A stretch of DNA of 64,000 bases from Devosia sp. (GCF_024707125.1 NZ_JANQAH010000012.1:1-64000), one strand, 5' to 3'; shown: positions 34,633-43,359, counted from the stretch's first letter. The notes: generated by a model from the letters alone, not told the origin. Translations and numbers: made by a program.

Positions 34633-37089
34633 TTAGACGGCCAGCATCAGGATCGTGTCGCGTTTGATCGTCGCCGTCAGCGGCAGGTCGGAGGAGGACT
34701 GGCCGACGCGGAGGGTGAAGTCGCCGGATTCGACCAGCCAGTGCTTTGCTTCAGTGCGGAAGAAGGCGAAGGAGCGGGCGTCGAGGGTGAGCGTAACCTG
34801 GCGGCTCTCCCCGGGTGCGAGGGCAACCTTGGCGAAGGCTTTCAGTTCCTTGGCGGGACGGGGCGACGAGGATTCTGTGTCGGAGACATAGAGCTGGACG
34901 ACGGTGGAGCCGGCACGGGCGCCGGTATTGGTGAGTGTCACTGTCGCGGTAACGTTGCCGTCGGCTTCGAAAGCGCTGTCGTCGACGGTGAGGTCGCTGA
35001 CAGAGAAGGTCGTGTAGCCCAGCCCAAAGCCGAAGGGGTAGAGCGGGGTCATGCCGAGGCGGTCGTAGTGGCGATAGCCGACGAAAATGCCTTCTTCGTA
35101 GCGCACCTTGCCTTCGAGGCCGGGATAGACTTCGCGGTCCTGGCTGTGAGCCGGGTTGTCGGACCAGCGCACCGGAAAAGTCTGCGGCAGGCGGCCGCCG
35201 GGTTCGGCGGCGCCGGTGAGGACGTCGGCGATGGCGTTGCCGGCTTCCTGGCCCGGGTACCAGGCCTGGAGAACGGCGCGGACCGAGTTGATCCAGGGCA
35301 TTTCGATGGGGCCGCCGGTCTGGAGGACTACGACGGTGTTCGGGTTGGCCTGGGCGACGGCGGCGACAAGTTCGTTCTGGCGACCGGGGAGTTCGATGCC
35401 GGGGAGATCGCTGCCTTCTGTGTCCCACTCGCCATTGCGGCCGATGAAGACAACAGCGACATCCGAGTTGCGGGCGGCGCGGACGGCTTCGGCAATGTCG
35501 GCGTCGCCGAGCGGCAGGCCGATGCCGCAGGCGAAGGCGGCGAGGCCGAGGGTGGCAAAGTCCTTGGTGGCGAATTCGATCGTCACGTTGTAGTTGCGGC
35601 CGGCTTCCAGGTCGATGGTGCCGACGACTTCGTCGCAGCCCTCTTCGAAGAAGGTGCGGCCCTTGGTCCAGTTGGTCCAGGCATCGGCGACAAGCTTGCC
35701 GTCCACGAAAACCTTGGCGAAGCCGGCGGAGTAGATGCCGACGCGGTGGGTGCCGGATTTTTCTGGCGTGTAGGTGGCGCGGACGCGGGCGGAGAAATGC
35801 AAGGGGTCGACCTTGCCGTCGGCGACGTTGCCGATCCAGAAGGCCTGGGCGTCTTCCTGGGTGCCGATATGGACGGGCTCCCCGGCGAGCTTTTCATTGG
35901 CGAAGTATTCGACGGTGAGCGTGCCGCGGAGGAGCGGTTCGAAGCGGTCATTGCCGCAGCCGACTGCGTAGGTCAGCTGGTCCTCGCCGAGCTGGGCGAC
36001 GAGGCCCTCCCATGGCGAGACGCGATAGTGAGCGTTTAGCTGGGCGCTGCCGCCGCCCATGATCTGGGCGCGCTTGGCATTGGGGCCAATGACGGCGATG
36101 CGGCTTTCGGGCTTTAGCGGCAGGGCGCCGTTGTTCTTGAGGAGAACGGCGGCCTCGGCGCCGGCGCGGCGGATCAGGGCGCGGTGCTCGGGGCGGTCGT
36201 TGGCCTGTTCCTGATGGGGGCGGTGATCATCGAGCGAGCCGACGCGCTCCATCAGGCGCAACATGGCGGTTACGCGTTTGTCGAGCGTTTCGGCTGAGAC
36301 TTCGCCTGAGTTTACGACATCGATGAGCTTTTGGCCGCGGTCGCGGGCTGGGCCGGGCATCTCGAGGTCGAGGCCGGCATTGACGGTTTCGGCGGTCGAG
36401 TGTGAGCCGAACCAGTCGGACATGACGATGCCGTCATAGCCCCATTCGTTGCGGAGGACGGTGGAGAGGAGCCAGTTGTGCTCGGAGGTGAAGGTGCCGT
36501 TGAGGCGGTTGTAGGAGCTCATCACGCCCCAGGTGCCGGCCTTCTTCACCGCCCATTCGAAGGGGATCAGATAGATTTCGCGCAGAGAGCGCTCGTCGAT
36601 CTCGCTCGACATGGTCGTGCGCTCGATCTCGCTTTCATTGCCGACGAAATGCTTGATGGTGGCGCCGATCCCCTGCCCTTGCAGGCCCCTGATGTAGCCC
36701 ACTGCCAGTTCGGCGGAGAGGAAGGGGTCTTCGGAATAGCACTCGAAATTGCGGCCATTGGTGACCGAGCGGTGGATGTTGACCGTGGGCGCAAGCAGCA
36801 TATGCGCGCCCTTGGATTTGACTTCGTCGGCGAGGGCAGCGCCGATTTCCTCGACCAGTGGAACATTCCAGGTGGCGCCGATGGCGATGCCGACCGGGAA
36901 GCTGGCAGATTTGACGCCGCCGATCAGCGAGCCACCACCGCGGGCGCCGTTGGGGCCATCGGTAACGCGCAGCTTGCCGATGCCGAGGCGCGCGATGGCG
37001 GGAACGGACCAGAAATCCTCGCCGGAGAGAATGGACACCTTCTCCTCAAGCGTCATTTCGGACAAAAGCTGCTCGATGCGATTGGTCAC
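34633..37089 (-). CDS. Beta-glucosidase, glycoside hydrolase family 3 with PA14 insert
   Basis: An 818-residue enzyme that releases glucose (or a related sugar) from beta-glycosides. The N-terminal (beta/alpha)8 barrel has KHFVGNESEIERTTM and the nucleophile D225 in GIVMSDWFGSH. The alpha/beta sandwich domain is split by a PA14 carbohydrate-binding insert (about 390-520, with FSARVRATYTPEKSGTHRVGI and VFVDGKLV). The fibronectin III-like domain closes the chain. There is no signal peptide, so it acts in the cytosol on imported oligosaccharides. GTG 37089 has GGAGGAG six bases upstream. No transporter or LacI-type regulator is adjacent. Confidence 0.94.
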   Translation of the reverse strand: MTNRIEQLLSEMTLEEKVSILSGEDFWSVPAIARLGIGKLRVTDGPNGARGGGSLIGGVKSASFPVGIAIGATWNVPLVEEIGAALADEVKSKGAHMLLAPTVNIHRSVTNGRNFECYSEDPFLSAELAVGYIRGLQGQGIGATIKHFVGNESEIERTTMSSEIDERSLREIYLIPFEWAVKKAGTWGVMSSYNRLNGTFTSEHNWLLSTVLRNEWGYDGIVMSDWFGSHSTAETVNAGLDLEMPGPARDRGQKLIDVVNSGEVSAETLDKRVTAMLRLMERVGSLDDHRPHQEQANDRPEHRALIRRAGAEAAVLLKNNGALPLKPESRIAVIGPNAKRAQIMGGGSAQLNAHYRVSPWEGLVAQLGEDQLTYAVGCGNDRFEPLLRGTLTVEYFANEKLAGEPVHIGTQEDAQAFWIGNVADGKVDPLHFSARVRATYTPEKSGTHRVGIYSAGFAKVFVDGKLVADAWTNWTKGRTFFEEGCDEVVGTIDLEAGRNYNVTIEFATKDFATLGLAAFACGIGLPLGDADIAEAVRAARNSDVAVVFIGRNGEWDTEGSDLPGIELPGRQNELVAAVAQANPNTVVVLQTGGPIEMPWINSVRAVLQAWYPGQEAGNAIADVLTGAAEPGGRLPQTFPVRWSDNPAHSQDREVYPGLEGKVRYEEGIFVGYRHYDRLGMTPLYPFGFGLGYTTFSVSDLTVDDSAFEADGNVTATVTLTNTGARAGSTVVQLYVSDTESSSPRPAKELKAFAKVALAPGESRQVTLTLDARSFAFFRTEAKHWLVESGDFTLRVGQSSSDLPLTATIKRDTILMLAV

Positions 37090-37175
37090 CGTATTCTCCT
37101 CCGGGCGCACTCTTGGCGCGAAGAAAGACAGGCCCCGCGTGGGCCTGTCAACCGTTCTACCTGTGATAAATCTAC

Positions 37176-37568
37176 TCAGCGCGGCGCGATTGGCGCTTTT
37201 CGCAGGCGGCCCCAGAGGACGAAGAGCGAGAGGGCCAGCAGCACGAGATTAACCGGCAGAACCTGGAATTCGCCGCGCATGCTGTGAAGGCCGATGGCGA
37301 GAACCTGGATGGCGGAAAAGCCGAGAGCGGCGAGTGGCGTCAGGAATGGCGCGATGCGCGTCGCGGCAGGGAGGATGATGCCGATGGCGCCTGCTACTTC
37401 CATGGTGCCGATGAAGCGGGTGAGCAATTCGGGATAGTCGCCGGCATAGGACATGCCCGAGGCGACCAGAGCATCGATTGGCTGGGTGAGCTTCATGAAG
37501 CCAGCCATGATGTAGACGGCTGCCAGAACAGCCTGGGCCACCCAGAGCCCGATATTCCATTTGTTCAT
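37176..37568 (-). CDS. DoxX family membrane protein
   Basis: A 130-residue four-helix membrane protein of the DoxX/DoxD type: N-terminal helix with VLAAVYIMAGFMKLTQP, then LLTRFIGTMEVAGAIGIILPA, the usual two conserved segments. Function is unclear; relatives are tied to redox or thiol stress. It is divergent from the HxlR regulator gene, with a palindrome between them, so HxlR probably controls it. A related DoxX gene is at 45037-45414. Confidence 0.88.
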   Translation of the reverse strand: MNKWNIGLWVAQAVLAAVYIMAGFMKLTQPIDALVASGMSYAGDYPELLTRFIGTMEVAGAIGIILPAATRIAPFLTPLAALGFSAIQVLAIGLHSMRGEFQVLPVNLVLLALSLFVLWGRLRKAPIAPR

Positions 37569-37602
37569 AGGTCGTTTCCCCCTGCGGACGACGTGTCGCA
37601 CT

Positions 37603-37619
37603 AGTCACAACTAGTAACT
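37603..37619. promoter_or_regulatory. Candidate HxlR operator (AGTCAC-N5-GTAACT)
   Basis: A 17-base near-palindrome between divergent doxX and hxlR. It is embedded in ACTAGT-CACA-ACTAGT (37600-37615). A TATATT at 37625-37630 could be the -10 box of the hxlR promoter, placing the palindrome over the -35 region. The same RGTYAC-N5-GTAACY pattern occurs at 45582-45598 and 60920-60936. Confidence 0.5.
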
Positions 37620-37664
37620 GTGTTTATATTAGTGCCCAAGTACCCGACACAAGGAGGCACAGCC

Positions 37665-38084
37665 ATGTCACTGACCGATACATCCAAGCACGCAAACTGC
37701 TCTGCGATGTCCGATGTGCTGAGCCGCATTGGCGACAAGTGGAGCGTGATGGTTGTGGGTATGTTGAGCCGCAACGGCACGCTGCGCTTCAACGAACTCA
37801 AGCGCATGATCAATGGCGTTTCGCAGCGCATGCTGACGCTGACGCTGCGCAATCTCGAGCGCGATGGGCTCGTGAGCCGCACGATCTATCCCGAGGTGCC
37901 GCCGCGGGTGGAATATAGCCTGACCGAAATGGGCAAGACCCTGCAGGAGCCGATCAACGCGCTCTGGGACTGGACGGCGGAAAACCACCACTCCATCATC
38001 GATGCGCGTGATATCTATGATCAGCGGCAGCATGCCGTTGAAGCGGCGGAGCCACGCAAGATTGCCTATGCTCGCGGGCAGTAG
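37665..38084 (+). CDS. HxlR family winged-helix transcriptional regulator
   Basis: A 139-residue MarR-like regulator. The HxlR pattern is clear: NCSAMSDVLSRIGDKWSVMVVGMLSRNGTLRFNELKRMINGVSQRMLTLTLRNLERDGLVSRTIYPEVPPRVEYSLTE in pieces. One Cys (about residue 11) lies at the usual position of the redox-sensing Cys of HxlR proteins. AGGAGG sits ahead of ATG 37665. It is divergent from doxX, the standard arrangement of a repressor and its target. Confidence 0.93.
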   Translation: MSLTDTSKHANCSAMSDVLSRIGDKWSVMVVGMLSRNGTLRFNELKRMINGVSQRMLTLTLRNLERDGLVSRTIYPEVPPRVEYSLTEMGKTLQEPINALWDWTAENHHSIIDARDIYDQRQHAVEAAEPRKIAYARGQ

Positions 38085-38117
38085 GTAGCGGGCTAGCTTC
38101 CCAACCTCACAACACAC

Positions 38118-38150
38118 CGTCATTGCCGGGCTTGCCCCGGCAATCCATTT
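38118..38150. repeat. Palindromic intergenic repeat, family A, half copy
   Basis: CGTCATTGCCGGG-CTTG-CCCCGGCAAT is a single hairpin matching the right arm of the family A unit. It lies between convergent hxlR and mipZ. Confidence 0.75.
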
Positions 38151-38192
38151 GGCATGCGCGTGTGGCGGCATGGCCCTAGGCTATTCCAGAAA

Positions 38193-39098
38193 TCAGCTTT
38201 CGGACGGCGCCATGTGCACGAAGCGATTGGCGTCGTTCCCGCGCGTTCCGGCTTCGAGCACTTCGCGGCGCGCTTCGGCGCGGCGGCTGAAAGGCAGGTT
38301 CAGGGCGGCGACAAGCGCGCGGTATTCCTGGCGGGCGCTCGTGTGAGACATGGACGGGACGCCACCGAGCAGTTCGTCGTCCAGGGGATCGAATACGGTC
38401 ATGCCGGTCGCAAAGAGCGAGCGGAAGATGACGCGCTCGGCGATGCCATCGGAGACGCGGCAGCCGAGGCGCATGGCGATGCGCTCGAGCATGGTTTGCA
38501 CCTGCCGCATGTTTCGCGACGAGAGCATGGAAATGCGGTTGCGGACCAAGACCCAGTCGATGGTGCGGCCGTCGATTGCGAGGCGCTCGGAACGGGCGCG
38601 CTGCACGAGACGAGCATAGTGGCTGAGTTCGCGCGGCTCGCCAGTCACCGGATCGACATGGGCCATGACGTTGAGGTCGATGAGGCTGTCATTGACCGGG
38701 GTCACCAGCGTATCGGCCAGCGAATGAGCGAGGCGCGTCAGGTTCGTGTCGAAGCCCGGCGTGTCGATGACGATGAATTCGCTCGACTGCTCAACCTCGG
38801 CAATGGCCTGGCGGAAAAGGTCGAATTCGACGCGGTTGTTTTCCTTGAGGGAATCGCCGCGGGCCAAAGGCAGGTGGAAATGGGTCGTGTGCGGCAGGCT
38901 GAGGCCGCGCTGGCGGGCCCAGTCACGCCGATTGCGCACATAGTGGGTCAGCGTCTGCTGGCGGCTGTCGACGTCGATCGAGGCAACCTTGTAGCCCTGG
39001 TAGAGCAGGTAGATAGCCAGATGAAAGGCCGTGGTCGATTTGCCCGACCCACCCTTCTCATTGCCAACGACGATAACATGCGCCGCCTGCCGAACCAT
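38193..39098 (-). CDS. mipZ: Division plane positioning ATPase MipZ
   Basis: ParA/MinD-type ATPase that forms a gradient from ParB at the poles and blocks FtsZ assembly except at midcell in alphaproteobacteria. About 301 residues. Deviant Walker A GNEKGGSGKSTTAFHL near the N-terminus, the Walker A' region ASIDVDSRQQTLTHY, and Walker B FIVIDTPGFD are present, and the protein ends in an Arg/Glu-rich tail. The ATG at 39098 is preceded by a GTG at 39101 that could also serve. It stands alone, with an AT-rich upstream region. No minCDE is visible here. Confidence 0.94.
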   Translation of the reverse strand: MVRQAAHVIVVGNEKGGSGKSTTAFHLAIYLLYQGYKVASIDVDSRQQTLTHYVRNRRDWARQRGLSLPHTTHFHLPLARGDSLKENNRVEFDLFRQAIAEVEQSSEFIVIDTPGFDTNLTRLAHSLADTLVTPVNDSLIDLNVMAHVDPVTGEPRELSHYARLVQRARSERLAIDGRTIDWVLVRNRISMLSSRNMRQVQTMLERIAMRLGCRVSDGIAERVIFRSLFATGMTVFDPLDDELLGGVPSMSHTSARQEYRALVAALNLPFSRRAEARREVLEAGTRGNDANRFVHMAPSES

Positions 39099-39162
39099 CA
39101 CGCCCCCAAATCAGTCGTCGGATTCTCGACTCTTCACGCCTTATGCACAAGTGGGGCGAAGA

Positions 39163-39184
39163 TTAACAATCGTTAAACGATTAA
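39163..39184. promoter_or_regulatory. AT-rich TTAA cluster upstream of mipZ
   Basis: TTAAC-AATC-GTTAA (39163-39176) is an inverted repeat, followed by a third TTAA at 39181. It lies 65-86 bases upstream of mipZ. TTAA pairs recall CtrA sites, but the spacers are 6 and 4 bases rather than 7, so the identity of the binding factor is not supported. Confidence 0.3.
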
Positions 39185-39202
39185 TGCAGCGCGATTGCAG
39201 GT

Positions 39203-39628
39203 TTACAACAGGCCGAGGCGAGCCAGTTCCGCAGCGATCTCGACGGAGTTCTCGACGTCATTGGCCGCGATATCGGGCGGGGCATCCTTGGGCTCAAGGT
39301 AGCGCCAGCCCTGGAATGGACGCTTGGGGTATGGAATCGTGCGGATGAGCTCGGGCGACATGATGATGTCGCAGTAGTTCTTGCCCTCAGCGTCGGTAAA
39401 GGGCGCCAGGCGCTGAATCACCTGCCGGCAGACGATGGACCCGGCGATCACCCAGTAGATCGACCCCTTGCCTTCCATTTCAGCGACGCGCTTGGGCATC
39501 ATGCGGGTGCGATGCACATGCACGTCCTCGCCGTAATCGGCATCCCACCAATGGGCGCGTTCGTCGCGGTAGCTTTCCAGTTCTTCGAAGCTGGAAACGC
39601 CGACGCAGAGTTTGACCATGTGGATCAT
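39203..39628 (-). CDS. DUF1489 family protein
   Basis: A 141-residue conserved alphaproteobacterial protein of unknown function. Family features: VKLCVGVSSFEELESY at the N-terminus, HVHRTRMMPKRVAEMEGKGSIYWVIAG in the middle, IYWVIAGSIVCRQVIQ next. No signal peptide or membrane helix. Its ATG overlaps the GST stop (ATGA), so it is translationally linked to the transferase. Confidence 0.88.
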   Translation of the reverse strand: MIHMVKLCVGVSSFEELESYRDERAHWWDADYGEDVHVHRTRMMPKRVAEMEGKGSIYWVIAGSIVCRQVIQRLAPFTDAEGKNYCDIIMSPELIRTIPYPKRPFQGWRYLEPKDAPPDIAANDVENSVEIAAELARLGLL

Positions 39629-40302
39629 GCGATAGTTCCGGGGGCAATACGGCCCTGAATGACGTCGATCTCGTCGTTGTCGACGATCCACGGCTCGTGC
39701 CGGGCCAATGCGAGCCAATCCTGAAAGGCGGGCAGGCTGTAGATGGCTTCGACATAGCCGGCGGCCGTGTCGGAAATGGGCAGTGCATAGGTGCGAATGC
39801 GCGTCGCGACCGGGGCAAACATGGCATCGGCGGCGGAAAAACTGCCGAAAAGGAACGGGCCGCCGGAGCGCGACAGAAACTCACCCCACAGCTGCTCGAT
39901 TCGGTGCAGGTCCTGGCGCACGAGGTCGGAATCGACCTTGCCGGGATGGGACGAGCGCAGGTTCATCGGGGCATTGCTGCGCAGGGCCGTGAAGCTGGCA
40001 TGCATTTCGGAGGCTGCGGAACGCGCCAGGGCCCGATCGCGACGGTCGGCCGGCCAGATCTGTTTTTCGGGGAACTTGTCCGCCAGATATTCGATGATGG
40101 CGAGGGTCTCGGGAATGACGAGATCCTCGTCGATCAGAACCGGCACTTTTCCGGTGGGTGAGCGGGCCGCGAGCACATCGCGCCAGCCCTCGCCGGAGAG
40201 CATCAACACCTCGTCTTCAAAGGGCAGATCGAAGTGGCGCAGCACCAGCCAGGGGCGTAGCGACCAGGAGGAATAGTTGCGGTTTCCAATGAGCAGCTTC
40301 AT
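39625..40302 (-). CDS. Glutathione S-transferase family protein
   Basis: A 225-residue soluble transferase with an N-terminal thioredoxin-fold domain (GNRNYSSWSLRPWLVLRHF, with KVPVLIDEDLVIPETLAIIEYLADKFPE carrying the cis-Pro and the glutathione-contacting Glu/Thr) and a helical C-terminal domain. The NYSSWS start is characteristic of a GST group common in alphaproteobacteria. Substrate unknown. It overlaps DUF1489 by four bases and lies behind the terminator of the small peptide gene upstream. Confidence 0.9.
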   Translation of the reverse strand: MKLLIGNRNYSSWSLRPWLVLRHFDLPFEDEVLMLSGEGWRDVLAARSPTGKVPVLIDEDLVIPETLAIIEYLADKFPEKQIWPADRRDRALARSAASEMHASFTALRSNAPMNLRSSHPGKVDSDLVRQDLHRIEQLWGEFLSRSGGPFLFGSFSAADAMFAPVATRIRTYALPISDTAAGYVEAIYSLPAFQDWLALARHEPWIVDNDEIDVIQGRIAPGTIA

Positions 40303-40323
40303 GCGAAAAACCTTACTGCAAAA

Positions 40324-40356
40324 GGAAGGGCGCCCTGTGGCAAAGGGCGCCCTTCC
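40324..40356 (-). terminator. Terminator of the 33-residue peptide gene
   Basis: On the minus strand GGAAGGGCGCCC and GGGCGCCCTTCC form a perfect 12-base-pair stem with a nine-base loop, followed by TTTT. It lies 27 bases after the small gene's stop and just before the GST gene, making the small gene a separate transcript. Confidence 0.85.
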
Positions 40357-40383
40357 CTAAATCTTTTCGGTGCAGAATGCCAG

Positions 40384-40485
40384 CTAGACGCCGGCGACCA
40401 CCGAGATAACGAGCCCCATCGAGAGAAGAGCTACGAGGGCCCAGCTAATGGAATGCCAGGCCAGGGTCTTCGGTTGACTGCGCAT
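40384..40485 (-). CDS. Small single-span membrane protein (33 aa)
   Basis: Too short for usual gene finders. The peptide starts MRSQPKTLAWHSISWAL and ends LVISVVAGV: a basic N-terminus, then one hydrophobic helix of about 20 residues, consistent with a positive-inside inner-membrane span. AAGGAG sits seven bases upstream of the ATG, and a perfect terminator stem lies downstream, so start, stop and transcript end all agree. Function unknown. Neighbours are mgtE upstream (132 bases) and GST downstream, both on the same strand. Membrane peptides of this size often modulate transporters, but a link with mgtE is only a guess. Confidence 0.7.
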   Translation of the reverse strand: MRSQPKTLAWHSISWALVALLSMGLVISVVAGV

Positions 40486-40617
40486 TTTGCCGCTCCTTGT
40501 CAGCCGTCCATTCCGACCCGCTCAGGACGCTGCGAGGGGCCAGTCAGCAAGCGTTAACTGTGTCACGTAACCTTTGCAAGTGACCCATCTGCAACAGTGC
40601 ACAACCGGTTTTGGATC

Positions 40618-42032
40618 CTAGAAAAGTCCGAACCAGAGGCCAGCAATGCCCAAAAACGCGAAGAATCCAATGACATCGGTGATGGTCGTGACGAAGACCG
40701 CTGAGGCGATGGCGGGATCCGCCTTGAAGCGATCGAGGGTGAGCGGAATTAATATTCCTGCGGTGCCGGCAACGACGAGATTGATGATCATGGCCATGGC
40801 GATGACCGCGCCGAGCTGCACATTGTTGTAGCGCACCCAGGTGACGAGGCCGATGAGAATGGCGAAAATGACGCCATTGAAAAAGCCGACCACCATTTCG
40901 CGGCGAATGAGGCGGCGAAGGCGACCGCCCTCGAGTTCGCGCATGGCGATGGCGCGCACGGTGACGGTCATGGTCTGGGCGCCGGCATTGCCGCCCATGG
41001 AGGCGACGATGGGCATGAGCACGGCGAGTTCCACCATGTGCTCGATGGTGCCGTTGAAAAGGCCTATGACGAGGGAAACCAGAACGGCGGTGACGAGATT
41101 GACGGCGAGCCAGGGGCGCGGCTGCGGACGGTATCCAAGGTGGTGTCGGACACGTCTTCGTCGCCCACACCGGCGAGGAGTTTGATGTCCTCGTCGGCTT
41201 CTTCGGTGATGACGTCGACCATGTCGTCGATGGTGAGGACGCCCACGAGGCGCCCGTTTTCATCCACGACGCCGACTTCCACGAGGTCATAGCGTTCGAA
41301 GGCGCGGGCGGCCTCTTCCTGGTCCTCGTCGGCTCCGACCAGGACCAGATTGGTATTCATGATCGATTCGATCCTGGTGGCGCGTTGCGCGCGCAGCACC
41401 CGATCGAGCGGCAGCGTACCGAGAACTTTGTAGCCGGCATCAACCACGTAGAGCTGGAAGAACTCGTCCGGCAGGTCGCGTTCGGCGCGCAGGTAGTCGA
41501 TCATCTGTCCCACCGTCCAGAAGGGCGGGATGGCGATGAATTCGGTCTGCATCCGCCGGCCGGCGGAATCCTCGGGAAAATCGAGGCTGCGCTTGAGGCT
41601 CAGGCGCTCGAAGGTCGGCAGGGCCGAGAGAATCTCGTTCTGGTCTTCCTCTTCGAGGTCCTCCAGAATCGCCACCGCGTCATCGCTGTCGAGACCGGAA
41701 ACGCCGCGGGCGATTTCAGCGTTAGGCAGCGCCTCCATCAGTTCGAGGCGGATGCTCTCATCGACCTCGGTCAGCGCGGAATAATCGAATTCATCCCCAA
41801 GCAGGCGCACCAGGGCCAGGCGCTCGTCGTGATCGAGCAATTCGAGCACGTCGCCGACGTCGGCCGTATGCAGGGGCTCCATGACCAGAGCCACGTCTTC
41901 TGAGCGACCGGCGGCAAGGAAGGCCCGTAAGCGTTCGAGCCAAAGCGAACTGATGCGATCGTCCGCATCGCGGAACGCGCTGGGGTCCATCTCGGCCTCC
42001 GTGCCGAGTTCGGTCTCGAAATCGCTGCTCAT
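40618..42032 (-). pseudogene. mgtE: Magnesium transporter MgtE, frameshifted
   Basis: Mg2+ channel of the SLC41 type: an N-terminal helical Mg-sensing domain, two CBS domains and a five-helix pore domain. The 5' part (42032 to about 41116) encodes the cytosolic domains through LAGVGDEDVSDTTLDTVRSRAP. It then leaves frame; the next frame resumes with WLAVNLVTAVLVSLVIGLFNGTIEH and the pore helices, including MPIVASMGGNAGAQ, and ends at 40618. Restoring one base in the four-G run at 41113-41116 gives an unbroken protein of about 471 residues. Without it only a soluble 5' product would be made. AAAGGG lies upstream of ATG 42032. Divergent from the MmcQ gene. Confidence 0.9.
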
Positions 42033-42184
42033 AGGGAGCCCTTTGTGTGTCCTGGGGGTTTCAGGGGCAAGGCAAGCAGTAGCCAATCAGCAATAAAGGC
42101 GCCAGACTGCGTCTGCGAAGTTTTCTTCCAATTTTGCAACGGGCAAGACGATGCTGCCGGTGCGACCAAGGGATGGAGATGGTC

Positions 42185-42550
42185 ATGTCGAGCCAGGACG
42201 CTTTCGATGCCGCCTTCGACCGGTTAGTGGCGCTAGCGGAGGCCAGGGGTCTGGCGCGTGTCGCCCGGTCGACGAGCTATGGCACCCCTGCCCTCAAAGT
42301 CGAGGACCGAACCTTCGTGCGGCTGCTCGACGAAGAGACCATCGTTCTGCAGTGTCCCCTCGAACAGAAGGTGCTGCTGATGGAGATTTCTCCGGCAATC
42401 TATTTCGAGACCGACCACTATGTCGGCTATGACGCGGTGCTGGTGCGGCTGGCAGCCATCGACGACGAAGAACTGAGCCTGCGGCTGGAAGATGCCTGGC
42501 AGTTCAAGGCACCAATGGGCCGGAAACCGCCCGAGAAGAAGGACACCTAG
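42185..42550 (+). CDS. MmcQ/YjbR family DNA-binding protein
   Basis: A 121-residue YjbR/CyaY-like fold. Pattern: STSYGTPALKVEDRTFVRLLDEETIVLQC followed by the helix near ISPAIYFETDHYVGYDAVLVRLAAI. The family is described as double-wing DNA-binding, but its biological role is unknown. ATG 42185 has GGAG six bases upstream; two earlier in-frame ATG codons do not. It is three bases ahead of the GFA gene, so the two form an operon. Confidence 0.85.
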   Translation: MSSQDAFDAAFDRLVALAEARGLARVARSTSYGTPALKVEDRTFVRLLDEETIVLQCPLEQKVLLMEISPAIYFETDHYVGYDAVLVRLAAIDDEELSLRLEDAWQFKAPMGRKPPEKKDT

Positions 42551-42553
42551 CCG

Positions 42554-43090
42554 ATGACAAGCACGACTCATCTGACCTGCGCCTGCGGGAAGCTCGAAAT
42601 TGTTGTTACCGGCGAGCCCTTCATCACCACGGAATGTCACTGCAACAGTTGCCGTGACGCGGGTGAGCGCATGGCAAAGCTCCCTTTGGCGAGGCCCATG
42701 ATGGAGGAGAACGGGGGTACGCGTTTCGTGCTCTATCGCAAGGACCGATCCGAAATCACCAGGGGCAAGGACCTGCTGCGTGGCTATCGGCTGAGTTCGA
42801 CGGCCCCGACGCGCCGCGTAGTCGCGGCATGCTGCAACAGCCCGCTCTTTCTCGAATTCAAGGGCGGGCACTGGCTCAGCCTCTATTCGAGCCTCTGGCC
42901 GGAAGGACAGGCGCCAAAACCAGAAATCCGGACTGTCACAGGCGACCGCGGCGCGGATGTCGTGCTGGACAACGCGATTCCGTCCGGCACCTGGCAGACC
43001 ATGGGTTTTTACGGGAAGCTCCTCACGGCCTGGATCGCCATGGGTTTCAAGGTGCCCAATATCGAGATCAAGGAAGAAGCGGTGATCTGA
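42554..43090 (+). CDS. GFA/CENP-V-like zinc-binding protein
   Basis: A 178-residue protein with the Cys pattern of the GFA (glutathione-dependent formaldehyde-activating) fold: C-A-C near residues 9-11, CHCNSC at about 28-33, and CC in VVAACCNSP. These can hold two zinc ions. Most GFA-fold proteins have no proven formaldehyde activity. It is longer than the typical 120-130-residue members, with an added C-terminal extension. It begins three bases after the MmcQ stop and ends in a terminator hairpin. Confidence 0.8.
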   Translation: MTSTTHLTCACGKLEIVVTGEPFITTECHCNSCRDAGERMAKLPLARPMMEENGGTRFVLYRKDRSEITRGKDLLRGYRLSSTAPTRRVVAACCNSPLFLEFKGGHWLSLYSSLWPEGQAPKPEIRTVTGDRGADVVLDNAIPSGTWQTMGFYGKLLTAWIAMGFKVPNIEIKEEAVI

Positions 43091-43099
43091 GGCCCAGAA

Positions 43100-43133
43100 A
43101 ACAAAAAAGCCGCCCGCAGGCAGCTTTTTGTTT
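43100..43133. terminator. Hairpin between GFA gene and tRNA-Leu
   Basis: ACAAAAAAGC on the left pairs with GCTTTTTGT on the right around an inner CGCC/GGC stem; T tracts are present on both strands. It can terminate the plus-strand GFA transcript and the minus-strand tRNA. Confidence 0.7.
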
Positions 43134-43150
43134 CTCCCCCGGAGGGAGAA

Positions 43151-43235
43151 TGGTGCGGTCGAGAAGACTCGAACTTCCACGCCTCGCGGCACAGCGACCT
43201 CAACGCTGCGCGTCTACCAATTCCGCCACGACCGC
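43151..43235 (-). tRNA. tRNA-Leu (anticodon GAG)
   Basis: An 85-base class II tRNA with encoded CCA. Acceptor GCGGTCG pairs with CGACCGC; D-arm GGCGGAATTGGTAGACGC; anticodon stem CAGCG/CGCTG with loop TTGAGGT giving GAG; T-arm GGAAGTTCGAGTCTTCT. It reads CUC/CUU. Confidence 0.96.
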
Positions 43236-43359
43236 ACATCTGTGGTAGAAGCTTCAATCGCCGAAGCGCCTGAAGCGAGTGGGGATGTAGCAAAGGACTT
43301 GGCGAACCTCAAGCACCTAAATCGAGATTTCTTTCAAGCCTGTGGAGAGACGCAAAAAA

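Noticed and set aside
40561..40580. Fourth copy of the HxlR-type palindrome near GTCACGTAACC
   Set aside because: The half-sites are adjacent with no 5-base spacer, so it does not fit the pattern of the other three.
42033..42184. Magnesium (ykoK-type) riboswitch upstream of mgtE
   Set aside because: The divergent gap is about 150 bases and shows none of the conserved stems of that riboswitch.
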